NCBI RefSeq assembly: GCF_000430645.1
Contig: NZ_KE387185.1
Coordinates: forward strand, 1-64,000
Source of the DNA: Aquimarina latercula DSM 2041
GTDB lineage: Bacteria > Bacteroidota > Bacteroidia > Flavobacteriales > Flavobacteriaceae
DNA length: 64,000 bases
Direction of reading: 5' to 3'
Shown: positions 36,435 through 46,419 of the stretch, piece by piece
Numbering within the stretch: the first letter of the stretch is position 1
Layout: each line of letters begins with the position of its first letter
The notes under the pieces: model-generated
Database searches by the model: none
Told to the model about the DNA's origin: nothing
What the model saw: the letters and a program-made list of their open reading frames with translations, nothing else
Program-made: the position numbers and the translations under genes

Positions 36435-37214
36435 ATGATTAACACAAAAACTAACACCAATCTTAAGTCACTTTTTTTAGCAGTAATCTCTATTTGTTTT
36501 TATAGCTGCCAAAAGAGTGAACCTTTAAGTTTTCATAAACGCACTATCGCCATTGATGATTATTTTGACTGCAATAGCTCTGATTGCGCTATTACAGAAA
36601 TTTTTCTTCTCGAATCTATAAATGAAAATGAAATTGCAAAAAAAATCAATATTCAAATAGAAAAGGCTGCCAGTACTAGCTTAAACGTAGAAGATGACAC
36701 CTCTATAGACAACATAGAAGAAGCACTTAAAAATTTTAATAACTCCTATCAAGAAATAAAAAAGGAATTTCCAGAAGAAATTATTCCATATGAAGCAAGT
36801 ATAAACTGTGACATCAGTTATCAGAATAAATTCATTCTTTCTATTCTAATAGATTCTTATATATTTACTGGAGGTGCTCACGGAAGTGGCAATTCAAAAT
36901 ACATAAACATTGATGCAAAAACTGGTGCAATTATACCACAAGAAAAACTGCTAAAGAATGTAAACAACTTTTCAATATATGTCGAAAAAATATTTAGAGA
37001 GAAGTACGCTATTCCTAATGAACAATCTATAAATAGTACTGGCTTCTTCTTTGATAATAACACTTTTAGTTTGCCAAATAACATTGGGTTAACAGAGACC
37101 CATATTATTCTTTTCTATAACCAATATGAAATAAGCTCATACGCTGAAGGACCTATAGAATTAAAACTTAAAAAAGAAGAAGTAGTGGATTATTTTACGA
37201 CTACTATTCTATAA
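36435..37214 (+). CDS. DUF3298/DUF4163 domain lipoprotein
   Basis: 259 residues. Lipobox CFYSC near residue 24, then a DUF4163-like N-domain and a DUF3298 C-domain with the conserved FTGGAHGSGNSKYINID and IILFYNQYEISSYAEGP (RsiV-type). Envelope protein of unknown function; in RsiV the related region binds lysozyme, but that role should not be assumed here. Its 3' end overlaps the convergent DinB gene by 6 bp. Confidence 0.82.
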   Translation: MINTKTNTNLKSLFLAVISICFYSCQKSEPLSFHKRTIAIDDYFDCNSSDCAITEIFLLESINENEIAKKINIQIEKAASTSLNVEDDTSIDNIEEALKNFNNSYQEIKKEFPEEIIPYEASINCDISYQNKFILSILIDSYIFTGGAHGSGNSKYINIDAKTGAIIPQEKLLKNVNNFSIYVEKIFREKYAIPNEQSINSTGFFFDNNTFSLPNNIGLTETHIILFYNQYEISSYAEGPIELKLKKEEVVDYFTTTIL

Positions 37215-37664
37215 TGACTTCTTGAGCGCTAAAATGTATCCGAGATGTATTCCTTCATGAAAATTATTAAAATTGATAGCATCCTCTACAGATTTTAACA
37301 CAAAACCAGTACTAGTAGGATATTCTTGATACCCTTCAAAAATACTACCATCTATGTCTTTTTCAGTTTTATCAATGGTAGTAAAAAGAAGTTCTTTTAC
37401 TTTTTCTACCTCTTCTTTACTTACCAAACCTTCTGTTTTAGTCCCTTTACGATATTTAACAATCATCTCATCACTAATCATCATTGGTAATCCACTTAAT
37501 TTGTAAGTAAGTAATTGTTGCGTAACCACTACATGAGCAATATTCCAAATCAAATTATTATTAAACCCTTGGGGAACTTTGTTTAGATCTTCCAATGAAA
37601 AGTTATCCATAATTTTGGCTAGTAATTTTCTATTGGTTCTTGTGATTTCTAATTGATCTCTCAT
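37209..37664 (-). CDS. DinB family protein
   Basis: 151 residues with the four-helix DinB/YfiT fold. Metal-ligand His residues are recognisable in IWNIAHVVVTQQ and NNFHEGIHLGY. The family includes thiol-dependent transferases using bacillithiol or similar; substrate unknown. Convergent with the DUF3298 gene. Confidence 0.85.
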   Translation of the reverse strand: MRDQLEITRTNRKLLAKIMDNFSLEDLNKVPQGFNNNLIWNIAHVVVTQQLLTYKLSGLPMMISDEMIVKYRKGTKTEGLVSKEEVEKVKELLFTTIDKTEKDIDGSIFEGYQEYPTSTGFVLKSVEDAINFNNFHEGIHLGYILALKKSL

Positions 37665-37764
37665 ATTTAAGTAGTAAACGTTCTTAATTTTTACCCAAAA
37701 ATATGAGTTTTCAAAGAGAAATGAATTTCCTTTGTGTTGATTTTGACATTTTAAATATAAATCT

Positions 37765-38118
37765 GTGAAAAAAATATATTACCTATCAACTTGTGATACT
37801 TGTAAACGCATCATGAACGAACTAAACCTTTCTTCTGATTTCGTTTTGCAAGACATTAAATCAGAAGGCATTAGCTTAGTTCAAATAGAAGAAATGAAAT
37901 CGTTAGCTGGTTCATATGAATCCCTGTTTAGTAAAAGAGCACGGCTTTATAAAGAAAGAGATCTAAAAAATCAAGCACTAGCAGAAGACGATTACAAAAA
38001 TTTAATTCTAGAACATTATACCTTCTTAAAGCGTCCAGTACTATTATTTGATAATCAAATATTTATCGGTAATAGTAAAAAAGTAGTGGAAGCTGCTAAT
38101 ATTGCTATTAATGGATAA
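37765..38118 (+). CDS. ArsC/Spx family protein
   Basis: 117 residues, GTG start. The opening YYLSTCDTCKRIMNEL carries the CxxC of the ArsC/Spx thioredoxin-like fold; the end FLKRPVLLFDNQIFIGNS matches the family. No arsenic genes are nearby, so a role as arsenate reductase is unproven; a redox role is as likely. It overlaps the EamA gene by 8 bp. Confidence 0.85.
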   Translation: MKKIYYLSTCDTCKRIMNELNLSSDFVLQDIKSEGISLVQIEEMKSLAGSYESLFSKRARLYKERDLKNQALAEDDYKNLILEHYTFLKRPVLLFDNQIFIGNSKKVVEAANIAING

Positions 38119-39004
38119 AAGAACGGCAGCATTACTAGCAGCTTTTGGTGCAAGTCTAATTTATGCAATCAATCACACCTTGGCAAAAGGTGTAATGCCC
38201 ACTTACATTAAACCTTTTGGCTTTATTCTTCTTAGAGTAATTGGTGCTGCAGCACTTTTTTGGCTGGCATCAATATGGGCTCCTAAACAAAAAATTGATC
38301 GCGCTGATTGGCTAAGAATATTTGGGTGTGCTATTTTTGGTATGGTCATTAATATGTTGATGTTTTTTAAAGGACTTCAATTATCTACGCCAATAAACAG
38401 CTCAGTTATGATTACCATTTCACCTATTTTGGTATTCGTTTTATCTGCTATTTTTCTAAGTGAAAAAATAACATGGTTACGAACTGTTGGAATTCTACTT
38501 GGTTTTTCTGGAGCATTAGGGTTGATTCTCTTTGGTTCAGAAACTAGGCAAGATGCTCCTAATATTCCACTGGGTAATATTCTTTTTATTGTCAATGCTG
38601 CTTCTTATGCTATATATCTTGTATTAGTAAAACCCCTAACATCAAAATACCATTCTTTTACTTTAATGAAATGGTTTTTCCTTATTGGAGTTATTATTAA
38701 TTTTCCTATTACCATTTCAGAATTTAGCGAAGTACAATGGACATCACTTCCTTATGACGTCATATGGAAAATGGCTTTTGTGGTCATTGGAACTACTTTT
38801 TTTACTTATTTATTAAATGTATTTGCACTTAAAACACTAAAAGCATCTACAATTGGTGCATTTATCTATTTACAACCTTTATTGGCAATAAGTTTCGCCA
38901 TGGCAATGGGAGCTGATTCTCTTAATGCTGTCAAAATAATCTCTGCCCTATTAGTCTTCTTAGGTGTTTATTTGGTAACCAAAAAACCTAAAAAACTAGC
39001 TTAG
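38111..39004 (+). CDS. EamA family (DMT) transporter
   Basis: About 297 residues with ten transmembrane helices in two EamA repeats (AALLAAFGASLIYAINHTLAKG at the start, then VIGTTFFTYLLNVFALKTL in the second). Exports or imports a small metabolite across the inner membrane. The ATG at 38111 is used; a TTG at 38102 would add three residues. Overlaps the ArsC-like gene by 8 bp and the convergent thioesterase by 9 bp. Confidence 0.88.
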   Translation: MDKRTAALLAAFGASLIYAINHTLAKGVMPTYIKPFGFILLRVIGAAALFWLASIWAPKQKIDRADWLRIFGCAIFGMVINMLMFFKGLQLSTPINSSVMITISPILVFVLSAIFLSEKITWLRTVGILLGFSGALGLILFGSETRQDAPNIPLGNILFIVNAASYAIYLVLVKPLTSKYHSFTLMKWFFLIGVIINFPITISEFSEVQWTSLPYDVIWKMAFVVIGTTFFTYLLNVFALKTLKASTIGAFIYLQPLLAISFAMAMGADSLNAVKIISALLVFLGVYLVTKKPKKLA

Positions 39005-39472
39005 GTCTTGTGGTATTTTTGCAAATTTTCTAGTGTCTTCTTTGGTAAGAATTTTAAAATTATCAGGACGCTCCACTTTATCCATAAACTGATTCATTTC
39101 TTCCGGAAGTGGTATTAATTTTCGAGTATTTAGATCTATCCATGCACCCATCATCTCACATCTCGCAAAGTTTCTTCCTTTATAATCATAAAAATTATGT
39201 AAAAATTCAAAGAATTTTCCATCCTCGCTCATTCCTGATAATTCTAAAGAAACTTTTACAGGTCTACCATAAAAAACCTCTTTAAAATAATAGATATGTT
39301 CGTAGAAAACTACTGGCCCAATATTGAATTTTCCCAAAGATCGTTGATCAAAACCCAACTCGGATAAAAAGGTCATTCTGGTATGTGCTGCATATTCTAT
39401 ATATGCTTTGTTAGCTAAATGACGATTTGCGTCAATATCATTCCATCTAATTTCGAATTCCTTTAAATACAT
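38996..39472 (-). CDS. Acyl-CoA thioesterase (hotdog fold)
   Basis: 158 residues of the 4HBT/FatA-like hotdog family: RWNDIDANRHLANKAYIEYAAHTR near residue 9 contains the catalytic Asp/Asn-rich signature. Hydrolyses acyl-CoA or acyl-ACP. Its 3' end overlaps that of the convergent EamA gene by 9 bp. Confidence 0.88.
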   Translation of the reverse strand: MYLKEFEIRWNDIDANRHLANKAYIEYAAHTRMTFLSELGFDQRSLGKFNIGPVVFYEHIYYFKEVFYGRPVKVSLELSGMSEDGKFFEFLHNFYDYKGRNFARCEMMGAWIDLNTRKLIPLPEEMNQFMDKVERPDNFKILTKEDTRKFAKIPQDLS

Positions 39473-39687
39473 AACTATTCATTTTTACGCTGTAAAAATA
39501 CAAAAGACTTATTATGCTTGCATAATAAAAACCTGTTAAAAATTGTATCTCTATTCAACACCTCAAACATTTTTGAGCATAAAAACCTTTAGTAAATCAA
39601 TATTTCTGAAATCTATAACTTCAAAATAAGACTCTTTAGGTTTTGAAAAGCTTTAGGGTCTTCTTATTTTAGGAAAAAAAATAACGA

Positions 39688-40689
39688 ATGTACATCAAAC
39701 GTAATATTGGCTGGGGACTTATTCTTCGCTTTGCATGGAGAAATTTACTTTTTTTCACTGTATATACCGCAGCTATTTTTTCATTATATCATTTTTTAGA
39801 TTTACAATTTATAGACATTCCTTTTCAGCCACTTACCGTTATTGGAATTGCCGTAGCATTTTACATTGGTTTTAAGAATAGCCAAAGTTATGACCGTTTT
39901 TGGGAAGGTCGTAAAATTTGGGGAGGTATTGTTAATTATAGTAGAACGTGGGCAAATCAAGTTTTATGTCTAGTTAATGATAATCCTGAAACAAAAAAAG
40001 TACTTATTTACAGACATATAGCTTGGATTAACGCATTACGTATACAACTTAGACAACCTACTTCATTTTCCATAAAAGAAAATCCTTCTGTAGAGCGCCT
40101 TGTTAAAAAACACGGAGAGAAAAATCCCGCCTGTGATGCCACTAAAAGTTTTATTTCAGACGAAGAGTATTCTGATTTACTACAAAGAAAAAACGCGGCA
40201 ACTCATTTAGTAAAAAACCAAGGATTACATCTAAAAGAATTATTAAACTCTGGAAAAATTACGGAATTCGACAAACAACTTTTGCACGGAATATTAGAAG
40301 AATTATATAATTTACAAGGAAAATGTGAGCGTATCAAAAACACTCCTTTTCCTCGTCAATATGCATATTTCAGCACTGTCTTTACCTGGATTTTTGTGCT
40401 ATTATTGCCTTTTGGACTACTTAATGTTTTTGAAAATGAACTCAGCGATATGGCACACCATATTAAACCTTGGTTTATTTTCTTAATGATTCCGTTATCT
40501 GTATTAGTATCTTGGATATTCACTACAATGGAAAAAGTAGGAAGTAATAGTGAAGATCCTTTTGAAGGAAGAATTAATGACGTTCCGATGACTGCACTTT
40601 GTAGAACAATTGAAATAGATTTAAGAGATATGTTAGATGAGAAAGATCTTCCTGAAAAAGTAAAACCGAAAGACAATATTCTTTACTAA
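39688..40689 (+). CDS. Bestrophin family ion channel
   Basis: 333 residues with the bestrophin pattern: an N-terminal helix block (RNLLFFTVYTAAIFSLYHFL), FKNSQSYDRFWEGRKIWGGIVNYSR (split over the conserved cytosolic loop), and a third helix near 230. Bacterial homologues form pentameric ion channels. Coupled to the hydrolase gene through a TAATG overlap. Confidence 0.9.
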   Translation: MYIKRNIGWGLILRFAWRNLLFFTVYTAAIFSLYHFLDLQFIDIPFQPLTVIGIAVAFYIGFKNSQSYDRFWEGRKIWGGIVNYSRTWANQVLCLVNDNPETKKVLIYRHIAWINALRIQLRQPTSFSIKENPSVERLVKKHGEKNPACDATKSFISDEEYSDLLQRKNAATHLVKNQGLHLKELLNSGKITEFDKQLLHGILEELYNLQGKCERIKNTPFPRQYAYFSTVFTWIFVLLLPFGLLNVFENELSDMAHHIKPWFIFLMIPLSVLVSWIFTTMEKVGSNSEDPFEGRINDVPMTALCRTIEIDLRDMLDEKDLPEKVKPKDNILY

Positions 40690-41648
40690 TGCCTTTAATA
40701 GAATCCACATACACTCCACCATATTTTTTTAAAAATGGTCACTTCTCTACTATATACCCTAATTTACTTAGAAAAGTAAACGATATTCTTCAGACGCGAG
40801 AACGTATAGAATTAGAAGATGGTGACTTTATTGATATCGATTGGAGTTATCCATCTAATGGTGAATCTAATCAAAAAGTTGCTGTCTTAATTCATGGTTT
40901 AGAAGGCAATGCACAACGTCAATATATTGTCGGTTTGGCCAGGCACTTAAATAATAATCATTGGGATGTAGCTGCAGTAAATCTTAGAAATTGTAGTGGA
41001 GTCGTTAATAGACTATATAGATCTTATAATGCAGGTGTAAGCGAAGATTTAAGTTCAATTATCACCCATATCATCGAGAAAGAGTACAATACTATTTCGA
41101 TATGTGGGTTCAGTCTTGGAGGTAACATAACGCTAAAATATTTAGGAGAGAGAGCAACCCCTACTCAAGTTAAATCTGCCGTTGTAGTATCTGTACCATG
41201 TGATCTATATGACTCTTTAAAAGAGATCAATAAACCAAAAAACTTTATTTATCAAAAGCGATTTATTAAAAGCTTAAAAGAAAAACTACACGAAAGGCAA
41301 CAGGTTTTTCCAGAGCAAATCAGTAAATCAGATATCAATGCTTGTAAATCATTAATTGATATTGATAACTTATATACAAGCAAAGCTCATGGCTATACAG
41401 ATGCTATTGATTATTATACAAAATGTAGTAGTAAACAATTTTTAAAAAATATTCAGGTTCCAACACTAATTATTAACGCTAAGAACGATACTTTTCTGGG
41501 AAATGCATGTTACCCAATTAAAGAAGCGCAGGAAAACAATAATTTATTTTTAGAGACACCTAATTTTGGTGGACATGTAGGCTTTTATCTTAGAGGTCTA
41601 ACTTATTATAACGAGCATAAAACCGTACAGTTTCTGAATAAATGGTAA
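40689..41648 (+). CDS. Alpha/beta hydrolase, YheT-like
   Basis: 319 residues. Oxyanion-hole segment VLIHGLEGNAQRQY, nucleophile elbow GFSLGGN, acidic residue near NAKNDTFLG and catalytic His in FGGHVGF. This is the YheT/Eeb1 esterase group. Cytoplasmic, substrate unknown. Starts within the bestrophin stop codon. Confidence 0.9.
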   Translation: MPLIESTYTPPYFFKNGHFSTIYPNLLRKVNDILQTRERIELEDGDFIDIDWSYPSNGESNQKVAVLIHGLEGNAQRQYIVGLARHLNNNHWDVAAVNLRNCSGVVNRLYRSYNAGVSEDLSSIITHIIEKEYNTISICGFSLGGNITLKYLGERATPTQVKSAVVVSVPCDLYDSLKEINKPKNFIYQKRFIKSLKEKLHERQQVFPEQISKSDINACKSLIDIDNLYTSKAHGYTDAIDYYTKCSSKQFLKNIQVPTLIINAKNDTFLGNACYPIKEAQENNNLFLETPNFGGHVGFYLRGLTYYNEHKTVQFLNKW

Positions 41649-41861
41649 GCGAACCAGATGTTTTTACTATAATTTGTAATATTTTACCTACACATTTGAA
41701 TTAATGAAACAAACGTTAAGTCAATGTTAAGGTTTTGTGTAGTAATTTTTTATCCCTTTATCGAAAATCTTTTTTTAATTAGGAATATTTTAAGAGTTTT
41801 GGTCGTTTCCTTATAGAATTATCAGGGAAATCAAATTATCGCTAACTCAAACTCAATAAAA

Positions 41862-44800
41862 ATGAAAAAAAGCTACAAAAACCTTACTGGGGGAAGGTTT
41901 AAAAAACTACACATGTTAGTTTTTTCTATGATGATACTTCTTTCGGCTGGAGCATTCGCTCAGGACAAAGCCCAGAGGTCAAAAATCATGTCAAAAAGTA
42001 ATCTTTCTAAACTTAATCAACTACAAGCTGAGAATGCAGAAAAAGCTGCAATTCAAAAGAAAGAGGCTATACAAGCTGCAAAGCAAAATGGATGGCCTAT
42101 TAAAACCACGCTAAAGGATGGAACTTTTTCTGAGCTGCAAAGACTTGCTCCAGATGGAAGTGCACTTTATTATACTACTTATAACGTAGACGCTGCGGAA
42201 TCCACAAGAACGAATCATCTTAATATTGGAGGATCACTTGGATTAAACCTAGATGGTCAAAATATGACTGCCCATGTATGGGACGGTGGACATGCAAGAG
42301 AATCTCACCAGGAATATGATGGTGCTGGAGGAAACAATCGTGTTACTATTATGGATGCCGCTTCAGAAGGAGGTACTCAATTAAACTTTCACGCTGCTCA
42401 CGTAACTGGAACTATTACAGCTTCTGGTGTTCAAGCTGCTGCAAAAGGAATGGCTCCTCAGTCTAAAGTAAATGGATATATGTGGAACAATGATGTTGCT
42501 GAAGCTACAACTGCTGCTGCAAACGGAATGATCATATCTAATCACTCTTATGGATTTAGAGGAGATCTTGTACCAGATCAATATTTTGGTGCATATATAG
42601 ACACTTCTAGAGATTGGGATGAAGTAATGTTTAATGCACCTTTCTACCTAATGGTAGTAGCTGCTGGTAATGATGGTAACCAAAATGGATATAACGGACA
42701 ACCACTTGATGGAAATTCTTCTTATGATAAATTAACAGGACATTCTACTTCTAAAAACAATTTAGTAGTTGCGAATGCTCAGGATGCTAATATTAATTCA
42801 GATGGGTCTTTAAATAGTGTTTCTATTAACAGTTCTAGTAGTGAAGGCCCAACGGACGATTACCGTATCAAACCAGATATTACTGGAAACGGTACTGGGG
42901 TTTACTCTACATACGAAAGCAGCAATACAGCTTATGCTAGTATTACTGGTACTTCTATGGCATCACCTAATGTTGCAGGATCATTACTATTATTACAGCA
43001 ACATTATAATAATACAAATGGTAGTCTTATGAGAGCTGCAACTCTAAAAGGTTTAGCTCTTCATACAGCAGACGATGCTGGACCTTCTGGTCCTGATGCA
43101 GTTTATGGATGGGGATTATTAAACGCTAAAAAAGCTGCTGAAACTATCACTAACAATGGAAATGAAACCAAAATTGAAGAACTTACGCTGAATAGTGGAC
43201 AAACATATTCAATTACTGTAGATTCTGATGGTGTAAATTCTTTGATGGCTTCTATCTCTTGGACGGATCGTGCTGGAACAGCTGTTTCTGCAACTAATTC
43301 GAATGCAGCTGTGTTAGTAAATGATTTAGATATTAGAGTTACAAAAAACACTACTACATACAATCCTTATAGATTAACCGGTATTACAACAAATGGAACT
43401 GGAGACAATACTGTAGATCCATATGAAAGAGTTGATATAGCTAATGCTACCGGTACATATACTATTACTGTAACCAACAAAGGATCTTTGGTGGGAGGAA
43501 GTCAAAACTTCTCTCTTATCGTAACTGGATTAACAGGAACACCTGTTGTTTGTAATGCTACTGTTCCTGTAGGAGTAGGAGCTTCTAACATTGGTTCTGA
43601 TTCTGCGACAATAAACTGGACTGCGATTCCTGGAGCATCTTTTGATGTAAGATATCGTCAAACAGGAACTTCAACTTGGACTACACAAACAGCAAGTGGT
43701 GTTTCATCTGTAATTTCTGGTTTAGCTGAGACTACTTCATATGAAGTACAAGTAAGAAGTAACTGTTCTGATGGATCTACATCTTCTTACAGTGCATCTA
43801 CTACTTTTACGACTACTGAAATTCAATTAAACTATTGCGCATCTAATGGTAATAGTGTTGCTGACGAATATATTGGTAATGTTCAATTAGGGACAATTAA
43901 TAATGCTTCTGGAGCAGGAAGTGGAGGTTACTCAGATTTTACTTCGATTTCTACCTCAATTTCCAAAGGAAGTGATTATACAATTACTGTAACACCAACC
44001 TGGACAGGAACTACATATAGTGAAGGATATAGTGTATGGATTGACTATAATCAAAATGGAGTTTTTACAGATTCTGGTGAGCAAGTATGGACACAAGCTG
44101 CAACACAAACTACGCCGGTTAGTGGAAGTTTTACAGTACCGTCAAGTGCATTAAACGGAGATACAAGAATGCGTGTTTCTATGAAATATAATGGAGTACC
44201 AACTTCTTGTGAATCTTTTCAATATGGAGAAGTAGAAGACTATACTGTTACAATTGGAGCTTCTACTGGTGATACACAAGCACCAACTGCACCAACAAGT
44301 TTAGCTGCATCTGACATCACTGAAACTACTTTAACTTTATCCTGGAATGCTGCTACAGATAATGTAGGAGTTACTGCTTATGATGTATATCAAGGAAGTA
44401 CTATTTTAGGAGAAGTTACTGGAACAACTGCAAACGTTACTGGATTAACAGCAAGTACTGCATATCAATTTAGTGTAAAAGCAAAAGATGCTGCTGGAAA
44501 TGAATCAGCGTTTAGTAATACAATTGATGTTACTACTGCGGACGCTCCAGATACACAAGCACCAACTGCACCAAGCGGATTATCAGCTTCTAATATCGAG
44601 GAAACAACCTTAACACTATCATGGAATGCTGCTACAGATAATGTAGGAGTTACTGCTTATGATGTATACCAAGGAAGTACTGTATTAGGAGAAGTTACAG
44701 GAACAACAGCAAATGTTACTGGATTAACTGCAGACACTACATATCAGTTTAGTGTTAAAGCAAAAGATGCTGCTGGAAATGAATCAGCATTTAGTAATAC

Positions 44801-45761
44801 TATAAATGTAACTACAACTGGAGGATCTGGTGGAGGTGGTTGTACTTCAGGTATTTCCTCTTTCCCATATGATGAAGGATTTGAAAATACTTTAGGAGCT
44901 TGGACTCAATCAACTGCTGATGATATTAACTGGACTGTTGATGCTAGTGGAACACCTTCTAGTAGTACTGGACCTTCTAGTGCTCCTCAAGGTTCTTACT
45001 ATATTTTTGTTGAGGCTTCAGGAAATGGAACGGGATATCCTAACAAACAAGCTATCTTAAATTCTCCTTGTTTCGACCTTTCTGGTCTTTCAGAAGCAAG
45101 CTTCTCTTTCAGCTATCATATGTATGGTGCTACAGACATGGGAAGTATAGCCGTAGACGCAAGTACTGACGATGGAGCTACTTGGACAAATATTTGGAGT
45201 GAATCTGGAAATAAAGGAAATTCTTGGTTAACAGCTAGTATTGACCTTGCAACTTATGTTGGAGGAGGAGTTCAATTAAGATTTAACAGAATTACAGGAT
45301 CTACCTGGCAAGCTGATATTGCAATTGATAATGTATCATTAACCAATACTTCTGGTGGTGGTGGATCAACAGATATCTGTGAAGGAGTTGCTGAATGGAG
45401 TAGTTCTCAATCCTATCAAACTGGGGATCAGGTTACGTATCAAGGAAACCTATTCGAAAGAACGGCTACAGGATGGACAAACCTTGGAGCATGTGGAACT
45501 ACAACATCTTTTGTTACCACTTCTGATGACCCACAAGGACCTCCAACAGAATTACTATCTGTATATCCTAATCCATTGAAAGGAGCAATTCTTAATGTTC
45601 GTGCAGGAAACTACGGAACTCAAGAATATTCAATTCATAACATGTTGGGGCAAACGGTTCTTAAAGGGACTTTCTCTAACACAATTGATGTTCAAGCATT
45701 GGAAGCTGGAGTATACATGTTAAAAGTAAATATGGGAACGGTTCGTTTCATAAAAGAATAA
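41862..45761 (+). CDS. Subtilisin-like (S8) serine protease with T9SS sorting domain
   Basis: 1299 residues, secreted. After a signal peptide (ending AFAQ) and a propeptide-like segment, the S8 domain carries Asp141 (HVWDGG), His180 (AAHVTG), Asn270 (AAGND) and Ser365 (GTSMASP). Then follow a P-domain-like sandwich, a fibronectin III module (about 565-650), a GEVED domain ending FQYGEVEDYTV, two nearly identical fibronectin III repeats, a MAM-like/choice-of-anchor domain, a short chitin-binding-like module (WSSSQSYQTGDQVTYQG) and a type IX sorting domain (SVYPNPLKG ... MGTVRFIKE). Likely cell-surface or released protease for polymer-bound protein. Confidence 0.93.
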   Translation: MKKSYKNLTGGRFKKLHMLVFSMMILLSAGAFAQDKAQRSKIMSKSNLSKLNQLQAENAEKAAIQKKEAIQAAKQNGWPIKTTLKDGTFSELQRLAPDGSALYYTTYNVDAAESTRTNHLNIGGSLGLNLDGQNMTAHVWDGGHARESHQEYDGAGGNNRVTIMDAASEGGTQLNFHAAHVTGTITASGVQAAAKGMAPQSKVNGYMWNNDVAEATTAAANGMIISNHSYGFRGDLVPDQYFGAYIDTSRDWDEVMFNAPFYLMVVAAGNDGNQNGYNGQPLDGNSSYDKLTGHSTSKNNLVVANAQDANINSDGSLNSVSINSSSSEGPTDDYRIKPDITGNGTGVYSTYESSNTAYASITGTSMASPNVAGSLLLLQQHYNNTNGSLMRAATLKGLALHTADDAGPSGPDAVYGWGLLNAKKAAETITNNGNETKIEELTLNSGQTYSITVDSDGVNSLMASISWTDRAGTAVSATNSNAAVLVNDLDIRVTKNTTTYNPYRLTGITTNGTGDNTVDPYERVDIANATGTYTITVTNKGSLVGGSQNFSLIVTGLTGTPVVCNATVPVGVGASNIGSDSATINWTAIPGASFDVRYRQTGTSTWTTQTASGVSSVISGLAETTSYEVQVRSNCSDGSTSSYSASTTFTTTEIQLNYCASNGNSVADEYIGNVQLGTINNASGAGSGGYSDFTSISTSISKGSDYTITVTPTWTGTTYSEGYSVWIDYNQNGVFTDSGEQVWTQAATQTTPVSGSFTVPSSALNGDTRMRVSMKYNGVPTSCESFQYGEVEDYTVTIGASTGDTQAPTAPTSLAASDITETTLTLSWNAATDNVGVTAYDVYQGSTILGEVTGTTANVTGLTASTAYQFSVKAKDAAGNESAFSNTIDVTTADAPDTQAPTAPSGLSASNIEETTLTLSWNAATDNVGVTAYDVYQGSTVLGEVTGTTANVTGLTADTTYQFSVKAKDAAGNESAFSNTINVTTTGGSGGGGCTSGISSFPYDEGFENTLGAWTQSTADDINWTVDASGTPSSSTGPSSAPQGSYYIFVEASGNGTGYPNKQAILNSPCFDLSGLSEASFSFSYHMYGATDMGSIAVDASTDDGATWTNIWSESGNKGNSWLTASIDLATYVGGGVQLRFNRITGSTWQADIAIDNVSLTNTSGGGGSTDICEGVAEWSSSQSYQTGDQVTYQGNLFERTATGWTNLGACGTTTSFVTTSDDPQGPPTELLSVYPNPLKGAILNVRAGNYGTQEYSIHNMLGQTVLKGTFSNTIDVQALEAGVYMLKVNMGTVRFIKE
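44271..44828 (+). repeat. Tandem 279-bp fibronectin III repeat
   Basis: Two head-to-tail copies (44271-44549 and 44550-44828) encode 93 residues each, starting DTQAPTAP. Long stretches are identical at the DNA level, for example from 44343 and 44622, so the duplication is recent or kept similar by conversion. Copy number may vary between strains. Confidence 0.85.
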
Positions 45762-45792
45762 AAATTTAAGACAGATAACCTTAATTTTTAAT

Positions 45793-45824
45793 AAAGCCCT
45801 GAAACAAAATTGTTTCAGGGCTTT
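45793..45824 (+). terminator. Terminator of the S8 protease gene
   Basis: Perfect 14-bp stem AAAGCCCTGAAACA (45793-45806) with its complement (45811-45824), 4-nt loop, then T-rich. Confidence 0.9.
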
Positions 45825-45865
45825 TTGTATACTTGTAATTCATAACTAGCTGATTTTAATCAATC

Positions 45866-46381
45866 ATGAAATATTACAAAACTGACAGACTTAAATTACG
45901 CGCTGCAACTATAGAAGATGCTGATTTCTACCTAAAACTTCTAAATAGTCCTAAATGGATTCAAAACATCGGAGATCGCAATGTAAAAACCACTAAAGAC
46001 GCAGAAACTTATATTACAGAAAAAATGACCCCTCAATTAGAGAGATTAGGGTATTCAAATTACACCGTAATTAGAAAATCTGATAATATAAAAATTGGTT
46101 GTTGCGGATTATATGACAGAGAAGGTATTGAAGGCGTAGATATCGGTTTTGCTTTTTTACCAGAATTCGAAAAAAAAGGGTATGCCTATGAAAGTTCATT
46201 TAAAATAAAAGAAATTGGAATTAGTAAATTTGGAATTAAGAAAATTAGTGCTATTACAATACCAGAAAACACATCTTCACAAAAATTATTAGAAAAACTA
46301 GACTTTACTTTTATAAAAATGATCAAAATTCCAAACGATGATGAGGATCTTATGTTATATGAATATCAAATAAATTCCTAA
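45866..46381 (+). CDS. GNAT family N-acetyltransferase
   Basis: 171 residues of the RimJ/RimL-like GNAT group: opens TDRLKLRAATIEDADFYLKLL and has the acetyl-CoA region around FLPEFEKKGYAYESS with the R/Q-x-x-G-x-A-like loop. Acceptor substrate unknown. Confidence 0.88.
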   Translation: MKYYKTDRLKLRAATIEDADFYLKLLNSPKWIQNIGDRNVKTTKDAETYITEKMTPQLERLGYSNYTVIRKSDNIKIGCCGLYDREGIEGVDIGFAFLPEFEKKGYAYESSFKIKEIGISKFGIKKISAITIPENTSSQKLLEKLDFTFIKMIKIPNDDEDLMLYEYQINS

Positions 46382-46419
46382 AAATTTTTGGTATAAGAAT
46401 TCTCTAAATTGATACAATT

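Noticed and set aside
37765-38118. Arsenate reductase in an ars operon
   Set aside because: The ArsC/Spx fold is clear but no arsR, acr3 or arsB is nearby, so an arsenic role was not assigned.
38996-39004. Convergent gene overlap as an antisense control point
   Set aside because: Short 3' overlaps (here 9 bp, and 6 bp at 37209-37214) are common in compact genomes.
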